From Niveispirillum irakense DSM 11586 (GTDB lineage: Bacteria; Pseudomonadota; Alphaproteobacteria; Azospirillales; Azospirillaceae): DNA of 64,000 nt. The notes under the pieces are model-generated. The model was not told the origin of the DNA, ran no database searches, and saw only the letters and a list, made by a program, of their open reading frames with translations. Shown here piece after piece: positions 8,254-17,541 of this stretch. A program made the translations under genes and the position numbers. Position 1 is the first letter of the stretch. Every line of letters begins with the position of its first letter. The stretch is taken from NCBI RefSeq assembly GCF_000429645.1, contig NZ_AUCG01000022.1, positions 186,001 to 250,000 of the forward strand, written 5' to 3'.

Positions 8254-8302
8254 CCCTGCAGCCGACATCCAAGCCGGCATCATGAACACGGGGGTACTGC
8301 AT

Positions 8303-10414
8303 ATGAGGAATTTGAAGCGGCTGATGCTGCTGGGTATTGCGACAGGGGCTACAATGGTCCCGGTCGCGTATGGTCAGGACATAGCCTTGGAAGAGATTGT
8401 GGTCACCGGATCGCGGCTGTCCGCCACAATTGAGACTTTCCCTGGGTCCTACACGGTCGTGGGCCGCAAGGATCTGGAGGACCAGTTATCGACGACGGCC
8501 GATATCGGGTCGGTCCTGGCCAACATGGTGCCCGGCATCGCCGCATCCAACGGCACCGCCGCCAATGTGGAACAAAGCCTGCGCGGCCGTCCCCTGCGCG
8601 TCTTCATCGACGGTATCCCTGTATCTAACCCGCTGCGTGATGGCGGCCGCGACCTGCGTTTGATCTCTCCTGCCGTTATCGGCTCGATTGAGGTGATCCG
8701 TGGCGCCTCGGCCCTGTATGGACAGGGTGGTGCCGGCGGTATCGTGAACTACATCACCAAAGACGCACCCGCGACGCAGGAATTCCGCTTCAAGACGGAG
8801 ATCGGGACCAGCCTCTCGACAGAGCATCTGGCCGACAGCGCCCGCCCCAGCATCTCCCAGAGTGCGTCTGGCGCCATCGGTGGCTTTGATGTCAACCTGA
8901 ACGGTTCCTATGAGCGGATGAATGGTCAATTCGATGCCGATGGTGACCGTCTTGCCCCCGATCCGCACAATTTCGGCGGCATCGCCGACAGCAACATCTA
9001 TAACCTGTTCGCCAAGCTGGGCTATTCCTTCGGCGACCAGCGCGTCGAAGCCATGGTGAACTATTATCAGCAAAAGCAGGACACCAATTACATCTCCGTC
9101 AGCGGCAATATCGCCAAGGGCATCAAGGAGACGGCGGTCAAGGGCATGGCCGATCCCCGCGCACTGGACCCGGAAAACCGCAACACCATCGCGTCCCTGG
9201 CTTATGAGAATGGCGACATTCTCGGTTCTGCCCTGAATACCAAGCTCTATTACCTGGAAAATTACAGTGTCTTCTCCTTCGATGCGGCGCGGCTGGGCGG
9301 GACCCAGACCACCATCACGTCGGAAAAGATCGGCTGGCAGACCGATTTCACTACCAAGCTGGATGATTGGGGCCTGGACGGTGGTACAGCGCTGTGGGGC
9401 TTCGACATTGCCCGCGATACCACTGAACAGCCGCTGATCCCGCTGACCGACAAGCCCGGTGATGGGCGCACCTTCACGCCACCGCTGAAGCAGATGAACT
9501 ATGCTGCCTTCATCCAGCTGGACGTGCCGGTGACCGACTGGTTCACCCTGCGCGCCGGCATCCGGCACGATGAATTCAAGATGAAAATCGATGATTTCGT
9601 GGCCGGCCTGAGTAATGTGAAGGTCGCGGCGGGTGAGCTGGATTACAGCGCCACGCCGGTCAATATCGGCGGCACGCTGCATGTCCTGCCGGAGGCGGAA
9701 ATCTTCGGCGGCTTTTCCCAGGGCTTCTCCATTCCCGACATCGGCGCGCCCTTGCGCCGCGTGACGGCAAAGAACCTGGATAATTTCGATCCCAAGCCGC
9801 AGCTGGTGAATAATTACGAAATCGGCCTGCGCGGATCGGTTCTCGATATCGGCTATACGGTGGCCTATTTCATCAGCAAGTCCAAATACGGCACCGATTT
9901 CGTGATCGACACCGTGAACCCGACAGAAGCCGCAACCCTGCGTGAGAAGGAACGTATCCACGGGATTGAGGCGACCCTGTCCGGCAAAATCGGTGACAGC
10001 ACAAGCTGGGGCGGTAGTTTCGCTTGGTCGGAGGGCAAACGCGACGCCGACCATGATGGCAAGGTTGACACGCCTCTGACCGGTCGCCGCATCGGACCGG
10101 AACAGTATAATGCCTGGCTGGAACAGGAATTCACCGCTGACTGGATGGGCCGCGTACAGGTCAACCGCACCGGGTCGCGCAACAAGTTCCCCAATGCCAA
10201 GATCAACGACTTCTATACGGGCCACGTGCGTCCCGTGACGCGTGTCGATGCCTCCACCCAGTACCGCATGAACAATCTTCTGTTCACGGTGGGTGTGAAC
10301 AACCTGTTCAACAACGACTACTATTCAGTTACTTCCCAGATGATCAACCGCGACCAGCTTTACAGCAAGGCGGAGGGCCGGACCCTCTTCCTGAAAATGT
10401 CTGCGGAATACTGA
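8303..10414 (+). CDS. TonB-dependent outer-membrane receptor opening the ethanolamine-lyase cluster
   Basis: A 703-residue receptor. The signal peptide MRNLKRLMLLGIATGATMVP (residues 1-20) continues to a cleavage site near Gln24. The plug (about 30-150) has EEIVVTGSRL, then LRVFIDGIPV and GSIEVIRGASALYGQGGAGGIVNY, the classical plug end. The rest is a 22-strand barrel ending in an aromatic C-terminus (LKMSAEY). It imports a ligand too large or scarce for porins using TonB energy. The upstream in-frame ATG at 8282 is rejected because GGGGG at 8290-8294 precedes ATG 8303 at good spacing and the signal peptide starts cleanly there. It is the first gene of a 15-kb co-directional cluster and lies just downstream of a repeated operator motif. 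The ligand is not known. Confidence 0.92.
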   Translation: MRNLKRLMLLGIATGATMVPVAYGQDIALEEIVVTGSRLSATIETFPGSYTVVGRKDLEDQLSTTADIGSVLANMVPGIAASNGTAANVEQSLRGRPLRVFIDGIPVSNPLRDGGRDLRLISPAVIGSIEVIRGASALYGQGGAGGIVNYITKDAPATQEFRFKTEIGTSLSTEHLADSARPSISQSASGAIGGFDVNLNGSYERMNGQFDADGDRLAPDPHNFGGIADSNIYNLFAKLGYSFGDQRVEAMVNYYQQKQDTNYISVSGNIAKGIKETAVKGMADPRALDPENRNTIASLAYENGDILGSALNTKLYYLENYSVFSFDAARLGGTQTTITSEKIGWQTDFTTKLDDWGLDGGTALWGFDIARDTTEQPLIPLTDKPGDGRTFTPPLKQMNYAAFIQLDVPVTDWFTLRAGIRHDEFKMKIDDFVAGLSNVKVAAGELDYSATPVNIGGTLHVLPEAEIFGGFSQGFSIPDIGAPLRRVTAKNLDNFDPKPQLVNNYEIGLRGSVLDIGYTVAYFISKSKYGTDFVIDTVNPTEAATLREKERIHGIEATLSGKIGDSTSWGGSFAWSEGKRDADHDGKVDTPLTGRRIGPEQYNAWLEQEFTADWMGRVQVNRTGSRNKFPNAKINDFYTGHVRPVTRVDASTQYRMNNLLFTVGVNNLFNNDYYSVTSQMINRDQLYSKAEGRTLFLKMSAEY

Positions 10415-10482
10415 TCCGACCGTCCCGATCTGGCAGCGGCGTTCGCTGCACGCCTGCATCGGGCCGATCCCTCCCGACATGG

Positions 10483-11349
10483 ATGACAAGAATGACTCTG
10501 CCCGTAAACGGCGCGGAACGGGGCTTTACGCCCTATGATATCGGCAGGACGCCGGCAACGGCCTGTCGTATCGACCAACGTTTCTCCTACTGCCTTTATG
10601 TGCCCTCCCGGCTGGTGGAAAACCCGGTCGGCGGGCGCATCCTGGCCGTAATCCATGGCACGGATCGCGGCAATCAGGCGCTACGGGACCTGTTTATCCC
10701 CTATGCGGAGGCGACGGGCAGCGTCATTCTAGCCCCGTTATTCCCTTGCGGGATCGGCGAGCCGCTGGAACGGGACAATTACAAATACATTGCCTACCAG
10801 GGCATCCGCTTCGACCATCTACTGTTGGACATGGTAGCGGAAGTCGCGGCGCGCTATGGCGTGGAAGCCGAGCGGTTCGACCTGTTCGGTTTCTCCGGCG
10901 GGGCGCATTTTGCCCACCGCTTCCTTTATCTGCATCCTGGCCGGCTGCGTGCCGTGTCGGTCGGGGCGCCAGGATCGCCCACTTTGCTGGATACCAACCA
11001 TCGCTGGTGGGTAGGCGTGGCCGATATGGAGCAACGGTTCGGCGTACCGCTGGACCTGGATGCAATGCGGCAGGTCCGGGTGCATCTGGCCGTAGGGTCA
11101 GATGATACCGACACCTGGGAAATCACCCATGCCCCCGGTTCCCGCCATTGGATGGAAGGCGCCAACGATGCCGGGGTGACACGGGTGGATCGTATACACA
11201 CGCTGGCCGGCAACCTGCGGGAAAATAGCATGAATGTGCGGCTGGATGTTCTGGACGGGGTGCGCCATTCCCGCGACGCGCTGGTCGCGGCGGCCATCAC
11301 TTTCCTGAACGGTTTAGCGGCGGAGGGCGACAGCGATGTTCAGACCTAA
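10483..11349 (+). CDS. Alpha/beta-hydrolase (esterase-like)
   Basis: A 288-residue hydrolase with the oxyanion-hole strand ILAVIHGT (53-60), a nucleophile elbow GFSGG at 136-140 (Ser138) and a late His in DGVRHSRD (about 266) as the likely general base. It has no signal peptide, so it should act in the cytoplasm on imported material, most plausibly on an ester. The fold is clear; the substrate is inferred only from its place between a TonB receptor and an aldolase. Its last 14 nt overlap the next gene, indicating tight co-expression. Confidence 0.8.
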   Translation: MTRMTLPVNGAERGFTPYDIGRTPATACRIDQRFSYCLYVPSRLVENPVGGRILAVIHGTDRGNQALRDLFIPYAEATGSVILAPLFPCGIGEPLERDNYKYIAYQGIRFDHLLLDMVAEVAARYGVEAERFDLFGFSGGAHFAHRFLYLHPGRLRAVSVGAPGSPTLLDTNHRWWVGVADMEQRFGVPLDLDAMRQVRVHLAVGSDDTDTWEITHAPGSRHWMEGANDAGVTRVDRIHTLAGNLRENSMNVRLDVLDGVRHSRDALVAAAITFLNGLAAEGDSDVQT

Positions 11350-12100
11350 TCGCCTGAAACGCCTGCTGCGGGAAAAGCAACGCACGCGGGGAGCCTGGCT
11401 GTTCATGGGCAGCCCCGCCGTAACGGAAGCCCTGGCGCCGCTCGGTTTCGATGCCCTGATCATCGACCATGAACATTCGCCGGGTGGCCTTGAAACCGCC
11501 ATCCACCAGATGCGGGCCATGGCGGGCACCGGCACCACCGTCCTGGCCCGCCTGTCCGACAACCACCCCGCCCCCGTCCGGCACCTGCTGGATGCGGGGG
11601 TGGAGGGGTTGCTGGCCGCCAATCTGGACAGTGCCGATGCCGCCGACCGTCTGGTGCGGGCCACCCGCTATCCGCCGCACGGCATCAGGGGGGCGCATTA
11701 CACCGTCTCCCGCGCCGCCGGCTGGGGCGCCTGGAGCGGGGAGGTGGCGAAGTTCGGGGAGGCGGAAACCCTGACCATCGGCATGATCGAAAGCGTGGCG
11801 GGTGTAGACGCCATCCCGGAAATGGCCAAGGTGCCCGGTCTCGACATGCTGTTCATCGGTCCGCTGGACCTGTCGATCAGTGCCGGTGTACCCGGTCAAT
11901 ATGATGATCCTGCATTCAAGGCTGTTCTGGACGCGGCGGAACGGCGCATTCTGGAGGCGGGGCTGGCGCTGGGGGGAACGACCCTGCCCGGCCTGCCGTC
12001 AGAGGTGATGTTTGACCGTGGCTACGGCTTCGCCACCCTGGGTGCCGATGTCACCTTTCTGCGCCGGGGCGCGGGGCTGGCCCTGGGCCAGACGGGTTAA
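11336..12100 (+). CDS. HpcH/HpaI-family aldolase/citrate-lyase-type protein
   Basis: A 254-residue protein of the class II pyruvate/oxaloacetate-forming aldolase family. Active-site features of HpaI are kept: DHEH at 44-47 (base/metal-region Asp and His), Arg72 in LARLSDNHP, metal-ligand Glu in GMIESVAG (about 147) and Asp in FIGPLDLS (about 173). The reaction expected is retro-aldol cleavage of a 4-hydroxy-2-oxo acid to pyruvate (or oxaloacetate) plus an aldehyde. It overlaps the upstream hydrolase gene by 14 nt. The family is broad, so the exact substrate is open; a citrate- or ketoglutarate-derived acid would fit the cluster hypothesis. Confidence 0.85.
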   Translation: MFRPNRLKRLLREKQRTRGAWLFMGSPAVTEALAPLGFDALIIDHEHSPGGLETAIHQMRAMAGTGTTVLARLSDNHPAPVRHLLDAGVEGLLAANLDSADAADRLVRATRYPPHGIRGAHYTVSRAAGWGAWSGEVAKFGEAETLTIGMIESVAGVDAIPEMAKVPGLDMLFIGPLDLSISAGVPGQYDDPAFKAVLDAAERRILEAGLALGGTTLPGLPSEVMFDRGYGFATLGADVTFLRRGAGLALGQTG

Positions 12101-12111
12101 GGGGGGAAAAG

Positions 12112-13233
12112 ATGAAGCAGGACCGATCACCCACCACCCTTTCCCCCTCCTGTCCCGTGTCGCGCCGCCGAGTGCTGTCCGGCCTTGCCGCCGCCGCCCT
12201 CCTGCCCACCGCCGCCCGTGCCGATGATCTAGTCGCCGCATCAAAGACGGAAAACGGGTTGCTGATCTACTCGATCATGGCCGAGTATAACTGGCGGCCG
12301 CTGCTGCGCGGGTTCAATGCGCTCTATCCCTGGATCAAGGTCAATTGCCTGGACATGGGCCCATCGGAAGTGTTCGAGCGTTATTATGCCGAAACCTCCG
12401 TCAGCCGGCCGTCGGCCGACCTTATCGTGTCCAGCGCGCCCGATGCCTGGATGCGCTTTGCTGCCAAGGGCGGCATCGGCGCCCATGTCAGCCGGGAAGA
12501 AGCCAGCCTGCCCGCCTGGAGCCGGCCCCTGCCCGGCCTCTACACCCTGTCGGCCGACCCGATGGTGATGATCTACAACAAGCTTCTGCTAAAGCCCGAC
12601 CAGTATCCCGACGGGTTGAACCGGCTGGTGGCCCTGGCGACGGAAAACCCGCTGAAGTTCCGCAAGCGTGTCACCACCTATGACGCCGCTGCCCATGCGC
12701 TGGCCTACGCCGTCCACTGGGCCGCCATCACCAGCGGCCGTCCCGGCGGCTGGGACCTGATGCAGCGCCTGTCGCCGGCGGTGCGGGTGGAAAGCGGCGG
12801 GGCGGCGATGATGGAGAAGGTGACGACCGGCGAATATCTGGTCGGCTTCAACGTCTCGGCCGTCACCGTCTGGCCGCAGATGGCGACCAAGGGAAGGTCG
12901 GAGATTGTGGACTGGACCCTGGATAAGGACGGTACGGTGCTGGTGCCGCGCGGCATGGCGGTCACAGCCGGCAGCCGCAGCCCCGCCAGCGCCCGGCTGA
13001 TGCTGGATTACCTGCTGTCGCATGACGGACAGGTGGCGGCTTCCCAGGGCGGGCTGATGCCCTATCGGGCCGACGTGCGCGCCGATGAGGTGCCGTACCT
13101 GACCTATGATGGTCTGGTACGGCGGCTGGGGGGCGAACAGAATATCGTCCATGTCGGCTACGACCCCACCATGCTGGACCATTACCAGGACTTCATCGCC
13201 CGCTGGAACGCGACCTTCAAGGTGCGGCGGTAA
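12112..13233 (+). CDS. ABC transporter substrate-binding protein, family 1 (AfuA/iron-type)
   Basis: A 373-residue periplasmic binding protein. The N-terminus carries a twin-arginine signal (SRRRVLSGLAAAALL, cleavage after ARA near residue 39). The mature part has the two-lobe family-1 pattern with LLIYSIMAEYNWRPLLRGF, ADLIVSSAPDAWMRFAAKG and VMIYNKLLLKPD. It resembles Fe3+/2-aminoethylphosphonate/sugar-phosphate binding proteins of the AfuA/FutA type. The following permease and ATPase match that class. Tat export is less usual for this family and suggests folding or metal loading before export. The ligand cannot be read from sequence. Confidence 0.85.
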   Translation: MKQDRSPTTLSPSCPVSRRRVLSGLAAAALLPTAARADDLVAASKTENGLLIYSIMAEYNWRPLLRGFNALYPWIKVNCLDMGPSEVFERYYAETSVSRPSADLIVSSAPDAWMRFAAKGGIGAHVSREEASLPAWSRPLPGLYTLSADPMVMIYNKLLLKPDQYPDGLNRLVALATENPLKFRKRVTTYDAAAHALAYAVHWAAITSGRPGGWDLMQRLSPAVRVESGGAAMMEKVTTGEYLVGFNVSAVTVWPQMATKGRSEIVDWTLDKDGTVLVPRGMAVTAGSRSPASARLMLDYLLSHDGQVAASQGGLMPYRADVRADEVPYLTYDGLVRRLGGEQNIVHVGYDPTMLDHYQDFIARWNATFKVRR

Positions 13234-13344
13234 GGGCTTTCCTTTGCTTATCTGCTTTCCCACGAAGGCGGGCGGAAGCAAGAAACAGCATTATCGGCGA
13301 TATGCCGTTTTCCAACCCCCTGACATCAAGGACCGGATCGGCCC

Positions 13345-15057
13345 ATGTCCATGGCGGAACCCCAATCCCGATTTTTCCGGCCCGACCGGGCGCTGCTGAT
13401 CCAGGCGGCGGCGGCGCTGGCGACGCTGGCCCTGGTGCTGGGGCCGCTGGTGCCCGTGCTGTGGCAGTCGCTGCTGGACCGCCCGCTCTATGAGGCGGCG
13501 CCGCTGTTCAGCCTGGATAATTACATAAGGCTGTTCGGCAATCCCCGCTTTCACGAGGCGCTGGGCAATTCGGTGCTGCTGGCACTGCTGTCCACGCTGA
13601 TCGCGACGGTTCTGGGCGTGAGTTTTGCGCTGTTCCTGGAACGCACCGACATGCCGGGGCGCGGTTTGCTGCGCAACCTGACCCTCTGGCCCATGTATGT
13701 GTCGCAACTGGTCCTGGCCTTCGCCTGGTTCATCCTGTACGGCCCTTCCGGCTATATCACCCTGGCGGTGGAACGGCTGGCCGGCGTGCCGCTGTGGGAC
13801 ATGTATACGATCCTGGGCATGGGGCTGCTGGCCGGCACCTCACAGGCGCCCGTGGTCTATCTGTTCTGCTCCTCGTCGGCCCGCATGGCCGACGCCACGC
13901 TGGAGGATGCGGCCCGTTCAGTGGGCGCCGGCCCTTTACGGGCACTCTGGTCCGTGTCCCTGCCCCTGATGAGGCCATCCATCATCTATGCCGCCTTGCT
14001 GACCTTCATCGGTTCGCTGGAGATGCTGGCCGTTCCCCTGGTCTTCGGCAAGCCGGTGGGGTTGGAGTTCTTCACCACCTTCCTCTATATGGAGGGTCTG
14101 GGCGCCATCACCCCGGATTACGGGCTGATCGGGGCGGCGGCGACCCTGCTGCTGGTCGTGATCTCCGTTCTGCTGGTGATCCAGGGCCTCCTGCTGCGCC
14201 AGTCCAAGCGTTTCGTCACGGTACGCGGCAAGGCCCAGCGGCCCAAGCTGGCGCCCATCGGCCGGGTCGGCTGGGTCGTCTGCGCATTGATGTGCCTTTA
14301 TACGGCGCTTGTCCTGCTGCTGCCGCTGGCCGGGATCGTGCTGCGCTCGGTCACCAGTTTCCTCACCCCCCTGATGTCGCCTTTCGACCTGCTGACGCTG
14401 GACCATTTCGAGGTTCTGTTCGGGTACGAGGCCTATCGCCGCTCCATCGTCAATTCGGTGATCATCGCCAGTTTCGGTGGCGCGCTGGCCACCCTGTTCG
14501 TGGCCCTGGTGGCCCTGGTGGCGCACCGGTCGGATTTCCGCTTCCGCCGCGCCCTGGAATTCGTAGCGCTTTATCCCCGCGCCATGCCGGGCATCATCGC
14601 CGGCATCGGCATGTTCTGGGCCATGCTGCTTTTACCCTTTGCCCATGTGCTGCAAGGCACGATCTGGCTGCTGATGCTGGCCTTCACCATGCGCGGCATT
14701 CCCATGGCCTTCGGCGCCCTGTCGCCCACCTTGCACCAGATCGGCCGCGAACTGGACCAGGGGGCGCGGTCGGCCGGGGCCGACTGGTGGACCACGGTCC
14801 GCCTGATCATTTTCCCCCTGATGAAGCCGGCGCTGTTTTCCGCCTACGTGCTGCTGTTCCTGTCCTTTTTGAAAGAATATGCCGCCGCCGTTTTCCTGTT
14901 CGCACCCGGGGCAGAAATCATCGGCACGACGATGCTGACCTTCTGGACCAATGGCAGCACGGGACCGGTCGCAGCGCTCTCCGTCATTCAGCTCGCCATC
15001 ACGGCCCTGTTCGTGACGCTGGCGCGCCGCAGCTTGAGGACCAACAAAGATGTCTGA
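13345..15057 (+). CDS. ABC transporter permease with two fused membrane domains (FbpB/AfuB-like)
   Basis: A 570-residue inner-membrane permease made of two homologous halves with about six helices each (roughly 20-290 and 305-565). This is the single-chain arrangement of Fe3+-type importers. EAA-loop motifs that dock the ATPase are visible in both halves: LEDAARSVGAGPLRALWSVS near 188-207 and LDQGARSAGADWWTTVRLII near 470-489. It starts 111 nt after the binding-protein gene and overlaps the ATPase gene by 8 nt. Confidence 0.9.
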   Translation: MSMAEPQSRFFRPDRALLIQAAAALATLALVLGPLVPVLWQSLLDRPLYEAAPLFSLDNYIRLFGNPRFHEALGNSVLLALLSTLIATVLGVSFALFLERTDMPGRGLLRNLTLWPMYVSQLVLAFAWFILYGPSGYITLAVERLAGVPLWDMYTILGMGLLAGTSQAPVVYLFCSSSARMADATLEDAARSVGAGPLRALWSVSLPLMRPSIIYAALLTFIGSLEMLAVPLVFGKPVGLEFFTTFLYMEGLGAITPDYGLIGAAATLLLVVISVLLVIQGLLLRQSKRFVTVRGKAQRPKLAPIGRVGWVVCALMCLYTALVLLLPLAGIVLRSVTSFLTPLMSPFDLLTLDHFEVLFGYEAYRRSIVNSVIIASFGGALATLFVALVALVAHRSDFRFRRALEFVALYPRAMPGIIAGIGMFWAMLLLPFAHVLQGTIWLLMLAFTMRGIPMAFGALSPTLHQIGRELDQGARSAGADWWTTVRLIIFPLMKPALFSAYVLLFLSFLKEYAAAVFLFAPGAEIIGTTMLTFWTNGSTGPVAALSVIQLAITALFVTLARRSLRTNKDV

Positions 15058-16138
15058 GGTTGTCGTCGATCGTCTGAACAAGCATTACGGCCCGGTGCAG
15101 GCCCTGCATGAGGTCAGCCTGCATGTCCCGGACGGGGAATTCCTGACCCTGCTGGGCCCGTCGGGCTGCGGCAAGTCCACGACCCTGTTCGCCATCGCCG
15201 GGCTGGACAGCCCGTCCGGCGGGCGCATCACGGTGGGCGGGCGCGATTTCTATAACGGGGCCACGGGCCTGGACCTGCCGCCGGAAAAGCGCAATCTGGG
15301 GCTGGTCTTCCAATCCTATGCCCTGTGGCCGCACATGAATGTGCGCCAGAACCTGGCGTTCCCCCTGCGCCTGCGCAAGGTGGGCAAGAAGGAACAGGAG
15401 GCGCGGATCGAGGAGGCGCTGGCCTTGGTGGAAATGGGCGCCTTCATCGATCGTTATCCGCACGAATTGTCGGGCGGGCAGCAGCAGCGCGTGGCCCTGG
15501 CCCGCACCCTGGTCTTCCGCCCCTCCCTGTTGCTGCTGGATGAGCCCTTGTCCAACCTGGATGCCAAGCTGCGCATCAAGGCGCGATCCTGGCTGAAGCA
15601 GTTGCAGCGCCAGTTGGGCCTGACCACGCTATACGTCACCCATGACCAGTCCGAGGCCCTGGCGCTGTCCGACCGGATCGTGGTGATGGAAAAGGGCCGT
15701 GTGTCGCAACTGGGCACGCCGGAGGAAATCTATCGCCGGCCCGCCAACGCCTTCGTCGCCGATTTTGTCGGCGCCAGCAATTTCCTGCCCGGTGAGGTGG
15801 TGGACCGCAACGCCGCCGCCGGCACGGCCAAGGTGAAGCTGGCGGGCGGCGATATCCTGACCGCACTTTGGCCCGACATATCCGCCCCGCCCGCCGACAG
15901 CCTGCTGACGGTGCGGCCCGAACATATCGGCCTGTCGGCGGAACCACCCCTGCCCGGCCCTGATATCAACATCCTGGCCGGCCGTATCCTGGAACGCGCC
16001 TATCTGGGGGCCCGCCTGCTCTATACGCTGGATTGCGGCCATGGGCTGGTGCTGATGGCGGAGACGGAGACAAGGGTGGAAGGCGATCATGCCTGGCTGC
16101 GCTTTTCCGTCGATGACACGCTGCTGGTCCGGGCCTGA
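15050..16138 (+). CDS. ABC transporter ATP-binding protein (FbpC/AfuC/PotA-like)
   Basis: A 362-residue ATPase. Walker A is GPSGCGKST at 36-44, signature LSGGQQQR near 139, Walker B LLLLDEPLSNLD near 159, and the switch His in YVTHDQSEALAL. The C-terminal third (about 240-362) is a TOBE/MalK-type regulatory domain. It energises import through the upstream dual permease. It is followed after only 5 nt by eutB, so transporter and ethanolamine lyase are one transcription unit. Confidence 0.92.
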   Translation: MSEVVVDRLNKHYGPVQALHEVSLHVPDGEFLTLLGPSGCGKSTTLFAIAGLDSPSGGRITVGGRDFYNGATGLDLPPEKRNLGLVFQSYALWPHMNVRQNLAFPLRLRKVGKKEQEARIEEALALVEMGAFIDRYPHELSGGQQQRVALARTLVFRPSLLLLDEPLSNLDAKLRIKARSWLKQLQRQLGLTTLYVTHDQSEALALSDRIVVMEKGRVSQLGTPEEIYRRPANAFVADFVGASNFLPGEVVDRNAAAGTAKVKLAGGDILTALWPDISAPPADSLLTVRPEHIGLSAEPPLPGPDINILAGRILERAYLGARLLYTLDCGHGLVLMAETETRVEGDHAWLRFSVDDTLLVRA

Positions 16139-16143
16139 TCCCC

Positions 16144-17541
16144 ATGTACCGGATCGATCTGGCCGGCACCCGCCATTGCTTCCCCGACCTGAAGGCGCTG
16201 TTGGCGGCGGCCACGCCGCTGCGGTCGGGGGACCAGTTGGCCGGCATCGCAGCGCAAAGCGAGGAGGCGCGGGTAGCCGCCCGTCACATCCTGGCCGACC
16301 TGCCGCTGAAGACCTTCCTGTCTGAGACGGTCGTGCCGTATGAGGATGACGAGGTCACCCGCCTGATCATCGACAGGCACGACCCCGCCGCCTTCGCCCC
16401 CGTGGCCAGCCTGACGGTGGGGGAATTCCGCGACTGGTTGTTGAACGACAAGGTGCGGGCGCGGGAATTGTCGGCACTCTCCCCCGGCCTGACGGCGGAA
16501 ATGGTGGCCGCCTTGTCCAAGCTGATGCGCAACCAGGATTTGATCGCCGTAGCGCGCAAGGCGCGCGTGGTCAGCCGGTTTCGTACTTCCATCGGTCTGC
16601 GCGGGCGGCTGGCGGTGCGGTTGCAGCCCAACCACCCGACCGACGATCCGGCGGGTATCGCGGCCTCCATCCTGGACGGGTTGCTGCATGGAAGCGGTGA
16701 TGCCGTCATCGGCATCAACCCGGCCACCGACAATGTGGATGGCGCCATCACCCTGCTGCACCTGATCGACGATCTGCGGCTGCGTTACGCGATCCCCACG
16801 CAAAGCTGCGTGCTGACCCATGTCACCAATTCCCTTCAGGCCATCGAACGCGGCGCCCCCGTCGATCTGGTGTTCCAGTCGGTGGCGGGGACCGAGGGGG
16901 CCAATCGCGGCTTCGGCATCGACCTTGCCCTGCTGGCAGAGGCGCATGACGCCGCCCTGTCGCTGAAACGCGGCAGCATCGGCCAGGATGTGATGTATTT
17001 CGAAACCGGCCAGGGCAGCGCCCTGTCCGCCGGCGCCCATCACGGCGTTGACCAGCAGACGCTGGAGGTGCGGGCCCAGGCCGTGGCACGGGCCTTCAAT
17101 CCGCTGCTGGTCAACAGCGTCGTCGGCTTCATCGGGCCCGAATATCTTTATGACGGGCGGCAGATCATCCGTGCGGGGTTGGAGGATCACTTCACGGGCA
17201 AGCTGCTGGGCCTGCCGATGGGGGTGGATGTCTGCTACACTAACCATGCCGAGGCCGACCAGAACGACATGGACAATCTGCTGACCCTGCTGGGTGTCGC
17301 GGGCGTGTCCTTTGTCATCGGTGTGCCGGGTGCCGATGACATCATGCTGAATTACCAGAGCACATCGTTCCACGACGCGCTTTATGTCCGCGATGTGCTG
17401 GGTGTGCGTCCCGCACCGGAGTTCGAGGCCTGGCTGGGCAATATGGGCATGCTGGATACGCACGGCCGCGTGGCGCCGCGCGATATCGCCACCCTGCCGC
17501 TGGCCCGCGCCATCGCCGACCAGAGGTTCATGACGCCATGA
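16144..17541 (+). CDS. eutB: Ethanolamine ammonia-lyase large subunit
   Basis: A 465-residue catalytic subunit of the adenosylcobalamin enzyme that converts ethanolamine to acetaldehyde and ammonia. Residues known to contact substrate in this family are recognisable: Arg and Gln in VRLQPNHPTDD, Asn in VIGINPATDN, Glu in AGTEGANRG and YFETGQGSALS, and Asp in GVDVCYTNHAEAD. The length matches canonical EutB (about 453). Its stop overlaps eutC by 4 nt. There is no eutA reactivase, no acetaldehyde dehydrogenase and no microcompartment gene nearby, so this is a compact, non-microcompartment ethanolamine step embedded in an import/hydrolysis cluster. Confidence 0.97.
   Translation: MYRIDLAGTRHCFPDLKALLAAATPLRSGDQLAGIAAQSEEARVAARHILADLPLKTFLSETVVPYEDDEVTRLIIDRHDPAAFAPVASLTVGEFRDWLLNDKVRARELSALSPGLTAEMVAALSKLMRNQDLIAVARKARVVSRFRTSIGLRGRLAVRLQPNHPTDDPAGIAASILDGLLHGSGDAVIGINPATDNVDGAITLLHLIDDLRLRYAIPTQSCVLTHVTNSLQAIERGAPVDLVFQSVAGTEGANRGFGIDLALLAEAHDAALSLKRGSIGQDVMYFETGQGSALSAGAHHGVDQQTLEVRAQAVARAFNPLLVNSVVGFIGPEYLYDGRQIIRAGLEDHFTGKLLGLPMGVDVCYTNHAEADQNDMDNLLTLLGVAGVSFVIGVPGADDIMLNYQSTSFHDALYVRDVLGVRPAPEFEAWLGNMGMLDTHGRVAPRDIATLPLARAIADQRFMTP

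Noticed and set aside
8486-10225. Minus-strand open frame of 579 codons inside the TonB receptor
   Set aside because: Antisense shadow of a well-supported receptor gene; no domain or ribosome binding site support.
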